A stretch of 64,000 nt of DNA from Variovorax saccharolyticus (GTDB lineage: Bacteria > Pseudomonadota > Gammaproteobacteria > Burkholderiales > Burkholderiaceae_C). The position numbers and the translations under genes are program-made. A model generated the notes under the pieces. It searched no databases. It had not been told where the DNA came from and saw only the letters and a program-made list of their open reading frames with translations. Positions 35,868 to 46,392 of this stretch are shown piece after piece; within the stretch, counting starts at the first letter, position 1, and each line of letters opens with the position of its first letter. The stretch lies in NCBI RefSeq assembly GCF_030316765.1, contig NZ_JASZYT010000002.1, positions 558,001 to 622,000 on the forward strand, in the 5' to 3' direction.

Positions 35868-36925
35868 GTCGTTGCGCATTGGTCATGGCCGGCGGCACGG
35901 GAGGTCACATCTTCCCGGGTCTGGCCGTGGCCGAGGCCCTGCGCGAGCGCGGCTGGCGCGTGCATTGGCTCGGCGCCCCGGGCAGCATGGAAGAAAAGCT
36001 GGTGCCGCCGCGGGGCTTCGCCTTCGAGCCGGTGCAGTTCGGCGGCGTGCGCGGCAAGGGGCCGCTGACGCTGGCCTTGCTGCCCCTGCGCCTCCTGCGG
36101 GCCTTCCTGCAGAGCATTGCCGTGGTGCGCCGCGTCAAGCCCGACGTGGTGGTCGGCCTCGGCGGCTACATCACCTTCCCGGGCGGCATGATGAGCGTGC
36201 TGCTGGGCAAGCCGCTGGTGCTGCACGAGCAGAACTCGGTCGCGGGACTCGCCAACAAGGTGCTCGCGGGCGTCGCCGACCGGGTCTTCACCGCCTTCCC
36301 GAACGTGCTCAAGAAGGCGCAGTGGGTCGGCAATCCGCTGCGCCCCGCCTTCACCTCGCAGCTCGAGCCGGCCAAGCGCTTTGCCGGCCGTGGCGGCCCC
36401 CTCAAGCTGCTGGTGGTCGGCGGCAGCCTCGGTGCGCGAGCGCTCAATGCGGTGGTGCCGAAGGCGCTGGCCCTGATCGCGGCAGCCGAACGGCCGCAGG
36501 TCACGCACCAGAGCGGCGCCAAGCAGATCGACGAACTGCGCGCCAACTACGCCGCCGCCGGCGTCGACGGCGAACTCACGCCCTTCATCGAGGACACGGC
36601 CGAGGCCTATGCCGAGGCCGACCTGATCGTCGCCCGCGCCGGCGCCAGCACCGTCACCGAAATCGCGGCCGTCGGCGCAGCAGCGCTGTTCGTGCCTTTC
36701 CCTTCCGCCGTGGACGACCACCAGACCACCAATGCCCGCTTCCTTGTCGACGCGGGCGGGGGCTGGCTCGTTCAACAAACCGAACTGACTCCTGAATTGC
36801 TGGCCGAATTGCTGAAGAACACCGGGCGCGCTGCGCTCCTGGAACGCGCCGAGAAGGCGAAGACGATGCAGAAAACCGAAGCGGTCGACCATGTCGTCCG
36901 CGCCTGCGAGGAGCTGGCGAAATGA
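35864..36925 (+). CDS. murG: UDP-GlcNAc:lipid I N-acetylglucosaminyltransferase
   Basis: The 353-residue peripheral membrane enzyme converts lipid I to lipid II. It is a GT-B glycosyltransferase: the N-terminal glycine loop [41 protein letters not shown] and, in the C-terminal half, [26 protein letters not shown] and [14 protein letters not shown], the UDP-GlcNAc site. Start and stop overlap ftsW and murC by four bases. Confidence 0.95.
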   Translation: MSRCALVMAGGTGGHIFPGLAVAEALRERGWRVHWLGAPGSMEEKLVPPRGFAFEPVQFGGVRGKGPLTLALLPLRLLRAFLQSIAVVRRVKPDVVVGLGGYITFPGGMMSVLLGKPLVLHEQNSVAGLANKVLAGVADRVFTAFPNVLKKAQWVGNPLRPAFTSQLEPAKRFAGRGGPLKLLVVGGSLGARALNAVVPKALALIAAAERPQVTHQSGAKQIDELRANYAAAGVDGELTPFIEDTAEAYAEADLIVARAGASTVTEIAAVGAAALFVPFPSAVDDHQTTNARFLVDAGGGWLVQQTELTPELLAELLKNTGRAALLERAEKAKTMQKTEAVDHVVRACEELAK

Positions 36926-38373
36926 AGCACGCGATCCGTCACATCCATTTCGTCGGCGTCGGCGGCTCGGGCATGAGCGGCATCGCCGAAGTGCTGCTCA
37001 ACCTCGGCTACCGGATCTCCGGCTCGGACCTGTCCGACAGCGCGACCCTGAAGCGCCTGGCCAGCCTCGGCATCGCGACCTTCGTCGGCCATGACGCGGC
37101 CCACATCGCGGGCGCCGACGCGGTCGTCACCTCGACCGCGGTCAACGCCGAGAACCCCGAGGTGGTGGCGGCGCGCGAGAAGCGCATCCCCGTGGTGCCG
37201 CGCGCCATGATGCTGGCCGAGCTGATGCGGCTCAAGCAGGGCATCGCGATCGCCGGCACCCACGGCAAGACCACCACCACCAGCCTGGTGGCGAGCGTGC
37301 TGGCGGCGGCCGGGTTCGATCCGACCTTCGTGATCGGCGGCCGGCTCAACAGCGCCGGCGCCAACGCGCAACTGGGCAGCGGCGACTACATCGTGGTCGA
37401 GGCCGACGAATCCGACGCCTCGTTCCTGAACCTCCTGCCGGTGATGGCGGTGGTCACGAACATCGATGCCGACCACATGGAGACCTACGGGCACGACTTC
37501 GCGAAGCTCAAGAAGGCCTTCGTCGACTTCCTGCACCGCATGCCCTTCTACGGCGTCGCGATCCTGTGCACGGACGATCCGGCGGTGCGCGAGATCGTGA
37601 CCCAGGTGTCCTGCCCGGTGACCAGCTACGGCTTCGGCGAGGAGGCCCAGGTGCGCGCGGTCAACGTGCGCGCGGTCGGCTCGCAGATGCACTTCACGGC
37701 CCAGCGCCGCAACGGCGTCACGCTGCCCGACCTCGACATCGTGCTGAACCTGCCGGGCGAGCACAACGTGCGCAACGCGCTGGCGGTGATCGCGGTGGCG
37801 GTCGAGCTCAACGTGCCCGACGAAGCGGTGCAGCGCGGGCTGGCCGACTTCAAGGGCGTGGGCCGGCGCTTCCAGGGCTATGGCGAGGTGCCGCTGTCGG
37901 GTGCCCGCACCGGCCGCTTCACGCTGATCGACGACTACGGCCACCACCCGGTCGAGATGGCGGCCACCATCGCGGCGGCGCGCGGCGCCTTTCCGGGCCG
38001 GCGCCTGGTGCTGGCCTTCCAGCCGCATCGCTTCACGCGCACTCGCGACTGCTTCGAGGATTTCGTCAAGGTCATCGGCCAGGCCGATGCGGTGCTGCTG
38101 GGCGAGGTCTATGCCGCCGGCGAGGCGCCGATCGTGGCGGCCGACGGCCGCTCGCTGGCGCGCGCGCTGCGTGTCGCGGGCAAGGTCGAGCCGGTGTTCG
38201 TCGACCAGATCACCGCCATGCCGCAGGCGATCCTCGACAACGCGCGCGAGGGCGACGTGGTGATCTGCATGGGGGCCGGCTCGATCGGTGCCGTGCCGGC
38301 CAAGGTGGTCGAGATCGGTGGGCTGGCGCCGCAGAAGTCGGAGCGCTTCACGCGCGAAGGGAGGGCGCTGTGA
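36922..38373 (+). CDS. murC: UDP-N-acetylmuramate:L-alanine ligase
   Basis: The 483-residue ligase adds the first residue, L-Ala, to UDP-MurNAc. The Rossmann-like start [18 protein letters not shown] binds UDP; the ATP loop GTHGKTTTT begins at residue 112; [19 protein letters not shown] and DDYGHHPVE are conserved. It is homologous to Mpl at the other end of the window but differs in the central domain. It overlaps murG (ATGA) and ddl (GTGA). Confidence 0.95.
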   Translation: MKHAIRHIHFVGVGGSGMSGIAEVLLNLGYRISGSDLSDSATLKRLASLGIATFVGHDAAHIAGADAVVTSTAVNAENPEVVAAREKRIPVVPRAMMLAELMRLKQGIAIAGTHGKTTTTSLVASVLAAAGFDPTFVIGGRLNSAGANAQLGSGDYIVVEADESDASFLNLLPVMAVVTNIDADHMETYGHDFAKLKKAFVDFLHRMPFYGVAILCTDDPAVREIVTQVSCPVTSYGFGEEAQVRAVNVRAVGSQMHFTAQRRNGVTLPDLDIVLNLPGEHNVRNALAVIAVAVELNVPDEAVQRGLADFKGVGRRFQGYGEVPLSGARTGRFTLIDDYGHHPVEMAATIAAARGAFPGRRLVLAFQPHRFTRTRDCFEDFVKVIGQADAVLLGEVYAAGEAPIVAADGRSLARALRVAGKVEPVFVDQITAMPQAILDNAREGDVVICMGAGSIGAVPAKVVEIGGLAPQKSERFTREGRAL

Positions 38374-39353
38374 GCGTCGTTGATCCGAAGACCCTCGGCA
38401 AGGTGGCGGTGCTGTTCGGCGGCAGCTCGGCCGAGCGCGAGATTTCCATCATGTCGGGCACCGGCGTGCTCGAGGCCCTGCGTTCGCGCGGCGTCGACGC
38501 GCATGCCTTCGACCCGGCCGGACGCGATCTGTCCGAACTCAAGCGCGAGGGCTTCGCGCGCTGCTTCGTCGCCCTGCACGGCCGCCACGGCGAAGACGGC
38601 ACGGTGCAGGGCGCGCTCGAATTGCTCGGCCTTCCCTACACCGGCTCGGGCGTCATGGCCTCCAGCGTGGCGATGGACAAGGTCATGACCAAGCGCATCT
38701 GGCAGGCCGACGGCCTGCCGACGCCGCGCTACGTGCGCCTGGCCTTCGACCAGCAGAGCCGCGAGCAGATCAACGCCGTGCCCGACGTGCTGGGCCTGCC
38801 GCTGATCGTGAAGCCGCCGCGCGAGGGCTCCTCCATCGGCGTCACCAAGGTCGAGGGCTACTCGCAGATGCAGGATGCGGTGGCGCTGGCGGTGCGCTAC
38901 GACGCCGACGTGTTGTGCGAGGAGTTCATCGAGGGCGAGGAAGTGACCTGCGCCGTGCTCGGCAGCGGCCTCGACGCCGTGGCGCTGCCGGTGGTGCGCA
39001 TCGCCGCGCCCGAAGGCGCCTACGACTACCAGAACAAGTACTTCACCGACGACGTGAAATACCACTGCCCGAGCGGCCTGCCCGAGGCCGAGGAGCACGA
39101 GATCCGCCGCATCGCGCTGGCCGCCTACCACCAGCTCGGCTGCCGCGGCTGGGGCCGCGCCGACCTGATGATCCGCGCCAGCGACCGCAAGCCCTTCCTG
39201 CTCGAGATGAACACCTCGCCGGGCATGACCAGCCACTCGCTGGTGCCGATGTCGGCCCGCGCGGCCGGCATCGCCTACGAGGACCTGTGCCTGCGCGTGC
39301 TGGCGACGGCCACGCTCGATTCCGGCCTGCCTGGAGGCGCCGCCACGCCATGA
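38370..39353 (+). CDS. ddl: D-alanine:D-alanine ligase
   Basis: The 327-residue ATP-grasp enzyme forms D-Ala-D-Ala for Mur[21 protein letters not shown] opens the protein, [13 protein letters not shown] and [13 protein letters not shown] follow, [13 protein letters not shown] lies in the ATP-grasp fold, and [18 protein letters not shown] holds metal and substrate ligands. The start is GTG at 38370, overlapping the murC stop; it corresponds to the DdlB type found in dcw clusters. Confidence 0.94.
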   Translation: MSVVDPKTLGKVAVLFGGSSAEREISIMSGTGVLEALRSRGVDAHAFDPAGRDLSELKREGFARCFVALHGRHGEDGTVQGALELLGLPYTGSGVMASSVAMDKVMTKRIWQADGLPTPRYVRLAFDQQSREQINAVPDVLGLPLIVKPPREGSSIGVTKVEGYSQMQDAVALAVRYDADVLCEEFIEGEEVTCAVLGSGLDAVALPVVRIAAPEGAYDYQNKYFTDDVKYHCPSGLPEAEEHEIRRIALAAYHQLGCRGWGRADLMIRASDRKPFLLEMNTSPGMTSHSLVPMSARAAGIAYEDLCLRVLATATLDSGLPGGAATP

Positions 39354-40132
39354 CACGAAGCATCCCCGTGCCCTTCGACGTCAAGCTCATGAACGTGCTC
39401 GCGAGCCTCGTGTTCGCGCTGTTCGCGTTCATGCTGCTGGCGGCGGGCGGCTGGTGGGTGCTGCGTCAGCCCTTCTTCCCGCTGGCCGGCATCAAGGTCG
39501 ACGGCGAGGTCACGCACAACAACGCGGTCACCCTGCGCGCCAACGTCGCGCCGCAGCTGGCGGGCAACTTCTTCACGGTCGACCTGGCGCGCGCGCGCAG
39601 CGCTTTCGAGTCGGTGCCGTGGGTGCGCAAGGCGGTGGTGCGGCGCGAGTTCCCGAACAAGCTGCGCGCCACCCTGACCGAGCACGTGCCGGTCGCGCAC
39701 TGGGGCGATGAAGCCGGCTCGAGGCTGATCAACGGCTTCGGCGAAGTCTTCGAGGCCAACGTGGCGGAGGTCGACGACAGCCTGCCGCGGCTGGACGGTC
39801 CGACCGAGCAGGCCGGCCAGGTGCTCGGCATGTACCGCGTGCTGGCGCCGCTGTTCCAGCCCTACGAGCTGGCCATCGACCAGCTCACGCTGACCAGCCG
39901 CGGCAGTTGGCGCGTGCTGCTCGACACCGGGGCCGTGATCGAGCTCGGGCGCGGCCAGGGCGAGGAGGTGGTGGCACGCACGCAGCGCTTCCTGCGCACC
40001 GTGACGCCGGTGGCGGGGCAGTACGGGCGCACGGTGGCGTCGGTCGAGGGCGCCGACCTGCGACACAACGAGGGCTACGCGCTGCGGCTGCGTGGCGTGA
40101 CGACGGTCGTTGCCGACCCGAAGAAAAAGTAG
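39350..40132 (+). CDS. ftsQ: Cell division protein FtsQ
   Basis: This 260-residue bitopic protein has a short cytoplasmic tail, one membrane span (~16-38, [20 protein letters not shown]), a POTRA domain ([19 protein letters not shown] to [20 protein letters not shown]) and the FtsQ/DivIB domain. It recruits FtsB/FtsL to the divisome. Overlap with ddl is four bases; ftsA follows after 22 bases with its own ribosome site. Confidence 0.93.
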   Translation: MTRSIPVPFDVKLMNVLASLVFALFAFMLLAAGGWWVLRQPFFPLAGIKVDGEVTHNNAVTLRANVAPQLAGNFFTVDLARARSAFESVPWVRKAVVRREFPNKLRATLTEHVPVAHWGDEAGSRLINGFGEVFEANVAEVDDSLPRLDGPTEQAGQVLGMYRVLAPLFQPYELAIDQLTLTSRGSWRVLLDTGAVIELGRGQGEEVVARTQRFLRTVTPVAGQYGRTVASVEGADLRHNEGYALRLRGVTTVVADPKKK

Positions 40133-40154
40133 AGAGAGCGAACAGAGGAAGCAC

Positions 40155-41384
40155 ATGTCCAAAGAGTACAAAGATCTCGTTGTCGGCCTCGACATCGGCA
40201 CCGCCAAGGTGATGGCGGTGGTCGCCGAGGTGCTGCCCAACGGCGAGCTCAAGCTGGCCGGGCTCGGCATCGCGCCGAGCAACGGGCTCAAGCGCGGGGT
40301 GGTGGTCAACATCGACGCCACCGTGCAGAGCATCCAGCAGGCCCTCAAGGAGGCCGAGCTGATGGCCGACTGCAAGATCAGCCGCGTCTACACCGGCATC
40401 ACCGGCAGCCACATCCGCGGCATCAATTCGAGCGGCATGGTGGCGGTGAAGGACAAGGAGGTCACGCCGGCCGATGTCGCCCGCGTGGTGGAAACGGCAC
40501 GCGCGATCAACATCTCGAGCGACCAGCGCCTGCTGCTGGTCGAGCCGCAGGAGTTCGTGATCGACGGCCAGGACGTCAAGGAGCCGATCGGCATGAGCGG
40601 CATGCGGCTGGAGGCCAAGGTGCACATCGTCACCGGCGCCCAGAGCGCGGCCGAGAACATCATCAAGTGCGTGCGCCGCTGCGGCCTCGAGGTCGACCAG
40701 CTGATGCTGAACCCGCTGGCCTCCAGCCTCGCGGTGCTGACCGAAGACGAGCGCGAGCTCGGCGTGGTGCTGGTCGACATCGGTGCCGGCACCACCGACG
40801 TCGCGATCTTCACCAACGGCGCGATCCGCCACACGGCCGTGATCCCGATCGCCGGCGACCTGATCACCAGCGACATCGCGATGGCGCTGCGCACGCCGAC
40901 CAAGGACGCCGAGGACATCAAGGTCGAGAACGGCTATGCCAAGCAGCTGCTGGCCGACCCCGACACCCAGGTCGAGGTGCCGGGCCTGGGCGACCGCGGC
41001 CCGCGCATGCTGAGCAAGCAGGCGCTGGCCGGCGTGATCGAGCCGCGCATCGAGGAGATCTTCTCGCTGGTGCAGCAGGTGGTCCGCGAGTCGGGCTACG
41101 AGGAGGTGCTGTCGTCCGGCGTGGTGCTGACCGGCGGCAGCGCCGTGATGCCCGGGATGGTCGAGCTCGGCGAGGACATCTTCCTCAAGCCGGTGCGGCG
41201 CGGCATTCCGAAGTATTCGAGCGCGCTGTCGGACATGGTCGCGCAGCCGCGCGCCGCCACCGTCATGGGCCTGCTCGAGGAGGCCCGCTATGCGCGCCTG
41301 CGCGGCTTCAAGGTGGCGCAGAAGAACGGCTCCGTCAAGACCGCCTTCGGACGCTTCAAGGACTTCATCGTGGGGAACTTCTGA
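40155..41384 (+). CDS. ftsA: Cell division protein FtsA
   Basis: The 409-residue actin-like ATPase tethers FtsZ to the membrane. GLDIGTAKVMAVV is the first phosphate loop, VDIGAGTTDVAIF the second, and VVLTGGSAVMPG the adenosine motif; the 1C domain lies between. The C-terminal amphipathic helix FGRFKDFIVGNF is the membrane-targeting sequence. The ATG at 40155 is supported by GAGGAA seven bases upstream. A 162-base gap separates it from ftsZ. Confidence 0.95.
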   Translation: MSKEYKDLVVGLDIGTAKVMAVVAEVLPNGELKLAGLGIAPSNGLKRGVVVNIDATVQSIQQALKEAELMADCKISRVYTGITGSHIRGINSSGMVAVKDKEVTPADVARVVETARAINISSDQRLLLVEPQEFVIDGQDVKEPIGMSGMRLEAKVHIVTGAQSAAENIIKCVRRCGLEVDQLMLNPLASSLAVLTEDERELGVVLVDIGAGTTDVAIFTNGAIRHTAVIPIAGDLITSDIAMALRTPTKDAEDIKVENGYAKQLLADPDTQVEVPGLGDRGPRMLSKQALAGVIEPRIEEIFSLVQQVVRESGYEEVLSSGVVLTGGSAVMPGMVELGEDIFLKPVRRGIPKYSSALSDMVAQPRAATVMGLLEEARYARLRGFKVAQKNGSVKTAFGRFKDFIVGNF

Positions 41385-41546
41385 CCATGAATCCTCACCG
41401 TCTCTGGCTGGCGCGCGGCAGTCCGCCTCTGCACTTCAACGAGCGATGGCGGCGAACAGGACCTCCGCCCTGACGAAGCTCTACGGTTACCCACAAAAAA
41501 TTCATTCATCAATACACGGCAACTGCAAATTCAAGGAGTCAGAAAA
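41385..41546 (+). promoter_or_regulatory. ftsA-ftsZ intergenic region with possible ftsZ promoter
   Basis: This is the longest gap inside the cluster after mraZ. Its second half (about 41490-41545) is AT-rich (CACAAAAAATTCATTCATCA), unlike the rest of the operon, and ends with AAGGAG at 41536-41541 before the ftsZ ATG. A dedicated ftsZ promoter here is plausible but no unambiguous -35/-10 pair can be fixed. A 28-codon open frame begins at about 41387 but has no ribosome site. Confidence 0.35.
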
Positions 41547-42752
41547 ATGGCTATCGAAATGATCGAGATCGAAGAGTTCAACCAGGGCACCCAGATCAAG
41601 GTGATCGGCGTCGGCGGTGGTGGCGGCAATGCCGTCGCCCACATGATGGAGCGCGGCGTGCAGGGCGTTCAGTTCGTCTGCGCCAACACCGATGCGCAGG
41701 CGCTGTCGCGCAGCAACGCGCACAAGACCATCCAGCTCGGCACCAACGGCCTGGGCGCCGGCAGCAAGCCCGAGAAGGGCCGCGACGCCGCAGAGGCAGC
41801 GATCGACGACATCCGCGAATCGATCGCCGGCGCCCACATGCTGTTCATCACCGCCGGCATGGGCGGCGGCACCGGCACCGGCGCGGCGCCCGTGATCGCG
41901 CGCGTGGCCAAGGAGATGGGCATCTTGACCGTCGGCGTCGTGACCAAGCCTTTCGACTGGGAGGGCGGGCGCCGCATGACCAACGCCGATGCCGGCCTGG
42001 CCGAGCTCGAAGCCAACGTCGATTCGCTGATCGTGGTGCTCAACGAGAAGCTGCTCGACGTGCTCGGCGAGGACGTGACGCAGGACGAGGCCTTCGCGCA
42101 TGCCAACGACGTGCTGAAGAACGCGGTCGGCGGCATCTCGGAAATCATCAACGAGTACGGCGGCGTCAACGTCGACTTCGAGGACGTGCGCACCGTGATG
42201 GGCGAGCCGGGCAAGGCGATGATGGGCACGGCCGCCGCCAGCGGCCCGGACCGCGCCCGCATCGCCGCCGAGCAGGCCGTGGCCTGCCCGCTGCTCGAAG
42301 GCATCGACCTGTCGGGCGCCAAGGGCGTGCTGGTGCTGGTCACGGCGTCGAAGTCCTCGCTCAAGCTGAGCGAATCCAAGCTCGCGATGAACACCATCCG
42401 CGCCTACGCATCGCCGGACGCGCACGTGATCTACGGCGCCGCCTACGACGACGCGCTGGGCGACGAGATGCGCGTGACCGTGGTCGCGACCGGCCTGTCG
42501 CGCCAGGACGCGCGCCGCCAGGCGCCGACGCTCGAAGTGATCCGCACCGGCACCGACAACATCCCGTTCACCGTCCCGACCCTCGGCGGCGCTACCGGCC
42601 ATGCCGGCAGCCAGCCGAACTACGACGGCATGGCGGTGCCCAGCGTGTGGCGCACCAACCGCACGATGGCCGCGGCCAAGGTCGATGCGCTGTCGTCCGG
42701 CGGCATGGACGACTTCGAGATCCCGGCCTTCCTGCGCCGCCAGGCGGACTGA
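41547..42752 (+). CDS. ftsZ: Cell division GTPase FtsZ
   Basis: The 401-residue tubulin homolog forms the Z ring. The GTP signature GGGTGTG is at residues 106-112, the T7 synergy loop is NVDFEDV, and [12 protein letters not shown] near the N terminus contacts nucleotide. A variable linker (~320-385) ends with the conserved C-terminal peptide [14 protein letters not shown] that binds FtsA. A strong AAGGAG precedes the ATG. Downstream a GC-rich hairpin separates it from lpxC. Confidence 0.97.
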   Translation: MAIEMIEIEEFNQGTQIKVIGVGGGGGNAVAHMMERGVQGVQFVCANTDAQALSRSNAHKTIQLGTNGLGAGSKPEKGRDAAEAAIDDIRESIAGAHMLFITAGMGGGTGTGAAPVIARVAKEMGILTVGVVTKPFDWEGGRRMTNADAGLAELEANVDSLIVVLNEKLLDVLGEDVTQDEAFAHANDVLKNAVGGISEIINEYGGVNVDFEDVRTVMGEPGKAMMGTAAASGPDRARIAAEQAVACPLLEGIDLSGAKGVLVLVTASKSSLKLSESKLAMNTIRAYASPDAHVIYGAAYDDALGDEMRVTVVATGLSRQDARRQAPTLEVIRTGTDNIPFTVPTLGGATGHAGSQPNYDGMAVPSVWRTNRTMAAAKVDALSSGGMDDFEIPAFLRRQAD

Positions 42753-42794
42753 GGTTGCGCGGGTGACGGCTATCGGGGACATAGCGAGGCGGAC

Positions 42795-42824
42795 GGTGCG
42801 GGGACTGCCCCGCACCTCTAAAAT
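42795..42824 (+). terminator. Hairpin between ftsZ and lpxC, followed by a -10-like TAAAAT
   Basis: GGTGCGGGG (42795-42803) and CCCCGCACC (42808-42816) form a perfect 9-bp stem with an ACTG loop. TAAAAT at 42819-42824 follows at once and lies seven bases before the lpxC GTG. The hairpin may end ftsZ transcripts while the hexamer serves an lpxC promoter; the lack of a T-tract leaves termination uncertain. Confidence 0.5.
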
Positions 42825-42831
42825 CGCGTCC

Positions 42832-43755
42832 GTGCTGTCCCAACGTACCCTCAAATCGATCACCCGTGCCGTTGGCGTGGGGCTGCACAGCGGGCAGCGG
42901 GTCGAGCTCACGCTGCGGCCGGCGCCGGTGGATCACGGCATCGTGTTCCGCCGGGTCGACCTGCCCGAGCCGGTCGATATCCCGATGACGGCCGAGTCGG
43001 TGACCGACACCCGGCTGGCTTCGACCATCTCGTCGGGCGGCGCCAAGGTCCAGACCGTGGAGCACCTGATGTCGGCCTGTGCCGGCCTGGGCATCGACAA
43101 CCTGCTGATCGACATCACGGCCGACGAGGTGCCGATCCTCGACGGCTCGGCCTCGTCCTTCGTCTTCCTGCTGCAGAGCGCCGGCATCGTGCCGCAGGCG
43201 GCGCCGCGGCGCTTCATCCGCGTCACCAAGCCGGTCGAGGTGCGCGAAGGCGAGGGCGCCGATGCCAAGTGGGCGCGGCTCGAGCCTTATCACGGCTTCA
43301 AGCTCAGCTTCGAGATCGACTTCGACCACCGCGTGGTCAATTCGACCGGCCAGCGCGTCGAGTTCGACCTCGGCAGCGGCTCCTACAGCCGCGACATCGC
43401 GCGGGCCCGCACCTTCGGCTTCACCAAGGAAGTCGAGTACATGCGATCCAAGGGCCTGGCCCTGGGCGGCGGGCTCGACAACGCGATCGTGATGGACGAC
43501 ACCAAGGTGCTCAATGCCGGCGGGCTGCGCTACGACGACGAGTTCGTCAAGCACAAGATCCTCGACGCCATGGGCGACCTGTATGTGATCGGCCGGCCCC
43601 TGCTGGCCGCCTACAGCGCCTTCCGCTCGGGCCACGGGCTCAACAACAAGCTGCTGCGCGAACTGCTCGCGCATCCCGAAGCCTACGAGGTCGTGACCTT
43701 CGACGACGAGAAGCGGGCCCCGTCCGGCTTCGCCGAAGTCGCGCGCGCCTGGTAG
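42832..43755 (+). CDS. lpxC: UDP-3-O-acyl-N-acetylglucosamine deacetylase
   Basis: The 307-residue zinc amidase performs the committed step of lipid A synthesis. Zinc ligands fall in [11 protein letters not shown] (His) and [10 protein letters not shown] (His and Asp); [29 protein letters not shown] and [13 protein letters not shown] (catalytic His) are conserved. The GTG at 42832 gives the family N terminus [21 protein letters not shown]. The end of the dcw cluster is its usual location. Confidence 0.95.
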   Translation: MLSQRTLKSITRAVGVGLHSGQRVELTLRPAPVDHGIVFRRVDLPEPVDIPMTAESVTDTRLASTISSGGAKVQTVEHLMSACAGLGIDNLLIDITADEVPILDGSASSFVFLLQSAGIVPQAAPRRFIRVTKPVEVREGEGADAKWARLEPYHGFKLSFEIDFDHRVVNSTGQRVEFDLGSGSYSRDIARARTFGFTKEVEYMRSKGLALGGGLDNAIVMDDTKVLNAGGLRYDDEFVKHKILDAMGDLYVIGRPLLAAYSAFRSGHGLNNKLLRELLAHPEAYEVVTFDDEKRAPSGFAEVARAW

Positions 43756-43767
43756 CGCTGCTGCACG

Positions 43768-43944
43768 ATGCTGCTGTTCCGCTGGGCCATCCTGCTGCTG
43801 TTGCTGGTGGCCGGCGTTTCATTCGCCTTCTACGTGGGCACCGGACAAACCAGGTACCGCCGCTTCGGCTGGGTCGTGCTCAAGTGGACGCTGCTGGCCG
43901 CCTTCGGCTTCTTTGCGGTGCTGATCGCCGAGCGGGCCTTCTGA
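43768..43944 (+). CDS. Small two-span membrane protein of 58 residues
   Basis: An ATG twelve bases after lpxC opens a 58-codon frame. The product has two hydrophobic stretches, residues ~3-22 (FRWAILLLLLVAGVSFAFYV) and ~37-56 (VVLKWTLLAAFGFFAVLIAE), joined by a basic loop with TRYRRFGW, so both ends likely face the same side. Codon use matches its neighbours, which argues for a real gene. No family name is recognised. It is probably cotranscribed with lpxC. Confidence 0.65.
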   Translation: MLLFRWAILLLLLVAGVSFAFYVGTGQTRYRRFGWVVLKWTLLAAFGFFAVLIAERAF

Positions 43945-43958
43945 GACCTTATTAGATC

Positions 43959-44507
43959 TCAGCGCGTCCGCCCGTCCCGATACCGCCCGGTGGTGCTGCG
44001 CCCCAGCACGGTCGCCTGCCCCAGCCGTGCCAGCGAAGCGCCCACATGGGCATGCGTGATCGCGATCCCGAGCGCGTCCGCCGCATCGCTGCCCGGCAGC
44101 CCCGGCAGTTGCAGCAGCCGCTTGACCATCTCCTGCACCTGCGCCTTGGCCGCCCGGCCATGGCCGGCCACCGCCTGCTTCATCTGCAGCGCCGTGTACT
44201 CCGAGACCGCGAGATCGCGCGTCACCAGCGCGGTCAGGCAGGCGCCGCGGGCCTGGCCCAGCAGCAGGGTCGACTGCGGATTGACGTTGACGAACACGAT
44301 CTCCACCGCGGCCGTGTCGGGCTGGTAGCGCGCGGCCAGCTCGCCGATGCCGTCGAAAAGGACCTTGAGCCGCGCCGGCAGCTCGCCGGTGCCCAGATGG
44401 CGGGTGCTGATCGTGCCGCTGGCGACATAGCGCAGCGCGTGGCCGTCGACGTCGACCACGCCGAAGCCGGTGGTCTGCAGCCCGGGATCGATGCCGAGGA
44501 TTCGCAT
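43959..44507 (-). CDS. ruvC: Holliday junction resolvase RuvC
   Basis: The 182-residue endonuclease resolves Holliday junctions with RuvAB. Catalytic acids are D7 ([14 protein letters not shown]), E68 region ([12 protein letters not shown]) and the C-terminal pair in [15 protein letters not shown]. The ATG at 44507 places MRILGIDPG at the N terminus. ruvA and ruvB are not adjacent. It is convergent with the small membrane protein gene and lies seven bases downstream of the cdsA-like gene on the same strand. Confidence 0.94.
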   Translation of the reverse strand: MRILGIDPGLQTTGFGVVDVDGHALRYVASGTISTRHLGTGELPARLKVLFDGIGELAARYQPDTAAVEIVFVNVNPQSTLLLGQARGACLTALVTRDLAVSEYTALQMKQAVAGHGRAAKAQVQEMVKRLLQLPGLPGSDAADALGIAITHAHVGASLARLGQATVLGRSTTGRYRDGRTR

Positions 44508-44514
44508 GGGGATC

Positions 44515-45579
44515 TCAGGCGTCGAAGTACCAGCGCACGGCATGGAAGAACACGGGCGCCGCGAAGCAGAGCGCATCGACCCGGTCGAGCAGCCCGTTGG
44601 CGCCGGTCACCCCGACGCCGCGCCGGCCCCAGTTGGGGATGCCGCGGTCGCGCTTGAGCGCCTTCATCACGAGGTGCCCCATCGAGCCCGCCACGCAGGC
44701 GATCAGCGACACCGCGAGCGCCTGGCCGAACTTGAACGGCGTGATGAAGGAGAGCAGCGCTCCGGCCACGCTCGCGATCGCCATGCCGAGCGCCCAGCTG
44801 GTCCAGTTGAAGCTGCGGCTGACCCGCGGCGCGAACGGCGGCTGCATGAACAGGCGATGCCGGATCGCCCCCAGCAGGCCGGGCAGCGGTTCGGGTTCCG
44901 GCGCGCCATCGGGCGGCATCGCCTTGCGCCGCGACACCAGGTGCTGCACCAGCATGCAGGTCTGGACCACGAACACCAGGAAGAACACCAGGAAGGCGCT
45001 CTTGCCCTCGTAGCCCGGGAAGGACAGCAGCAGCAGCGCAGGCACGTGGCTCATGCCGTAGACACAGACCATGATGCCCCACTGCAGCTTGGCATTGCGC
45101 TCGAGGAAGTGGCTGGGATCGTCGGCCAGCGCGCTGACCACCGGGATCGCGAGGAAGACGTAGACCGGGATGAACACCGTGAACAGGTCGAAGTGCGCGG
45201 TCGCGACCAGCCAGAACTGGATCGGCAGCACCACGAAGAAGGCCAGGATCAGGCTTCTGTGGTCGCCGCGCCGGGTCGGCGACAGGGTGATGAACTCACG
45301 CAGCGCCAGGAAGGAGATCAGCGCGAACAGCAGTGTCGCGACCTTTTCGCCAAGCGCCCAGCCGACCCAGAACACGATGGCCATGAACCAGGTGGTGCGC
45401 AGCAGCGTGCGGAAATGCTGCAGCTCGCGCTGCCAGATCTCGTCGTGAACCGGATTGCGGCGCTCCCTGAAGCTCAGCATGAAGGCCACGGTGCTGACGA
45501 TGAACAGCAGTCCGAAGACGATCACGAACAGGGCCGCGACCTGGTGCGTCGGCGAGAGATTGCGCAGGTAGTGATTCAT
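44515..45579 (-). CDS. Phosphatidate cytidylyltransferase-like membrane protein
   Basis: This 354-residue protein has about eight membrane spans and a C-terminal CTP-transferase signature region [20 protein letters not shown] followed by [12 protein letters not shown]. Compared with classical CdsA (KRDxGIKDFG then HGGxxDRxD), the second part reads ANGLLDRVD and is separated by extra residues, as in the YnbB-type subgroup. It would make CDP-diacylglycerol from phosphatidic acid. The plsC-like gene ends directly at its start (TAG-ATG), so the product of the acyltransferase could feed this enzyme. A second, canonical cdsA may exist elsewhere. Confidence 0.8.
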   Translation of the reverse strand: MNHYLRNLSPTHQVAALFVIVFGLLFIVSTVAFMLSFRERRNPVHDEIWQRELQHFRTLLRTTWFMAIVFWVGWALGEKVATLLFALISFLALREFITLSPTRRGDHRSLILAFFVVLPIQFWLVATAHFDLFTVFIPVYVFLAIPVVSALADDPSHFLERNAKLQWGIMVCVYGMSHVPALLLLSFPGYEGKSAFLVFFLVFVVQTCMLVQHLVSRRKAMPPDGAPEPEPLPGLLGAIRHRLFMQPPFAPRVSRSFNWTSWALGMAIASVAGALLSFITPFKFGQALAVSLIACVAGSMGHLVMKALKRDRGIPNWGRRGVGVTGANGLLDRVDALCFAAPVFFHAVRWYFDA

Positions 45580-46371
45580 CTAGACGTTCCGCAGCGCCAC
45601 TACGGCCTCGCGCGCCCGGTCGAGGAAGGGCCGCCGCTCTTCGCCTTCCTCGAGCCGGATCGGTGCGCCGAAGGTGACCGAGCACAGGATCGGCACCGGC
45701 ACCACCTCGCCCTTGGGCATCACGCGCTGCACGTTGTCGATCCAGGCCGGCACCAGCACCACCTCGGGGAACATCTGGGCCAGCGTGAAGAGTCCCGACT
45801 TGAATTTCTGCGGCTCGCCCGTGTGGCCGCGCGTGCCTTCGGGAAAGATGATGATCGAGTCGCCGCTCTGCAACGCCTCGATCAAGGGCTGCAAGGGCGC
45901 GAGGGCCTCCGCGCTGCCCGGGGGCGCGAGCGGCGAGGGCTCGGCGGCGGGCGGCGGCAGCGGGATCTCGATCTGCGCGCCGGCCGGCTCCGGCTCGGCG
46001 GCTGCAAGCGTCTGCGGCGCATCGTCGAAGGACGGATCGATCCGCTCGACGGCCGGCGGCTCGGGCGGCGCGGGCGGCACCACCGGCGCGCCGCCGCCGC
46101 GCTCGACATAGATCGCGTGGAACACCTCGGTCGTGATCCAGCGCTTGAACGGCGTGTTGGCCCAATAGTCGCGCGCCGCGATCGGCCGCGTGATGCTGCG
46201 CAGCTCTTCGGGCAGGGCGGCCCAGATCATCACGAGGTCGAGGTGGCTCTGGTGATTCGCGAAGTAGATGCGCTGCTCGGCCTTGGGCGGACAGCCCCAC
46301 CAGCGCGCCTGCGCGCCGGTGAGCAGCCGGATCAAGGCCAGCAATCCCCACCCCGTGAACTTTGCAAGCAT
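45580..46371 (-). CDS. plsC: 1-acylglycerol-3-phosphate acyltransferase-like protein with proline-rich insert
   Basis: The 263-residue acyltransferase has the HX4D motif H40-D45 (ANHQSHLD) and PEGTRG at 178-182 region (IIFPEGTRG), the catalytic and substrate motifs of PlsC enzymes. Between them, residues ~91-157 are Pro/Ala/Glu-rich and probably disordered, an unusual interruption. It likely makes phosphatidic acid, the substrate of the CdsA-like enzyme encoded immediately downstream. A -10-like TATCAT lies seven bases upstream of the start. Confidence 0.85.
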   Translation of the reverse strand: MLAKFTGWGLLALIRLLTGAQARWWGCPPKAEQRIYFANHQSHLDLVMIWAALPEELRSITRPIAARDYWANTPFKRWITTEVFHAIYVERGGGAPVVPPAPPEPPAVERIDPSFDDAPQTLAAAEPEPAGAQIEIPLPPPAAEPSPLAPPGSAEALAPLQPLIEALQSGDSIIIFPEGTRGHTGEPQKFKSGLFTLAQMFPEVVLVPAWIDNVQRVMPKGEVVPVPILCSVTFGAPIRLEEGEERRPFLDRAREAVVALRNV

Positions 46372-46392
46372 GGCGGCGATGATACGGGGCGC

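Noticed and set aside
41387-41473. A 28-codon frame between ftsA and ftsZ as a leader peptide
   Set aside because: No ribosome site, no amino-acid bias and no terminator downstream, unlike the aroG leader.
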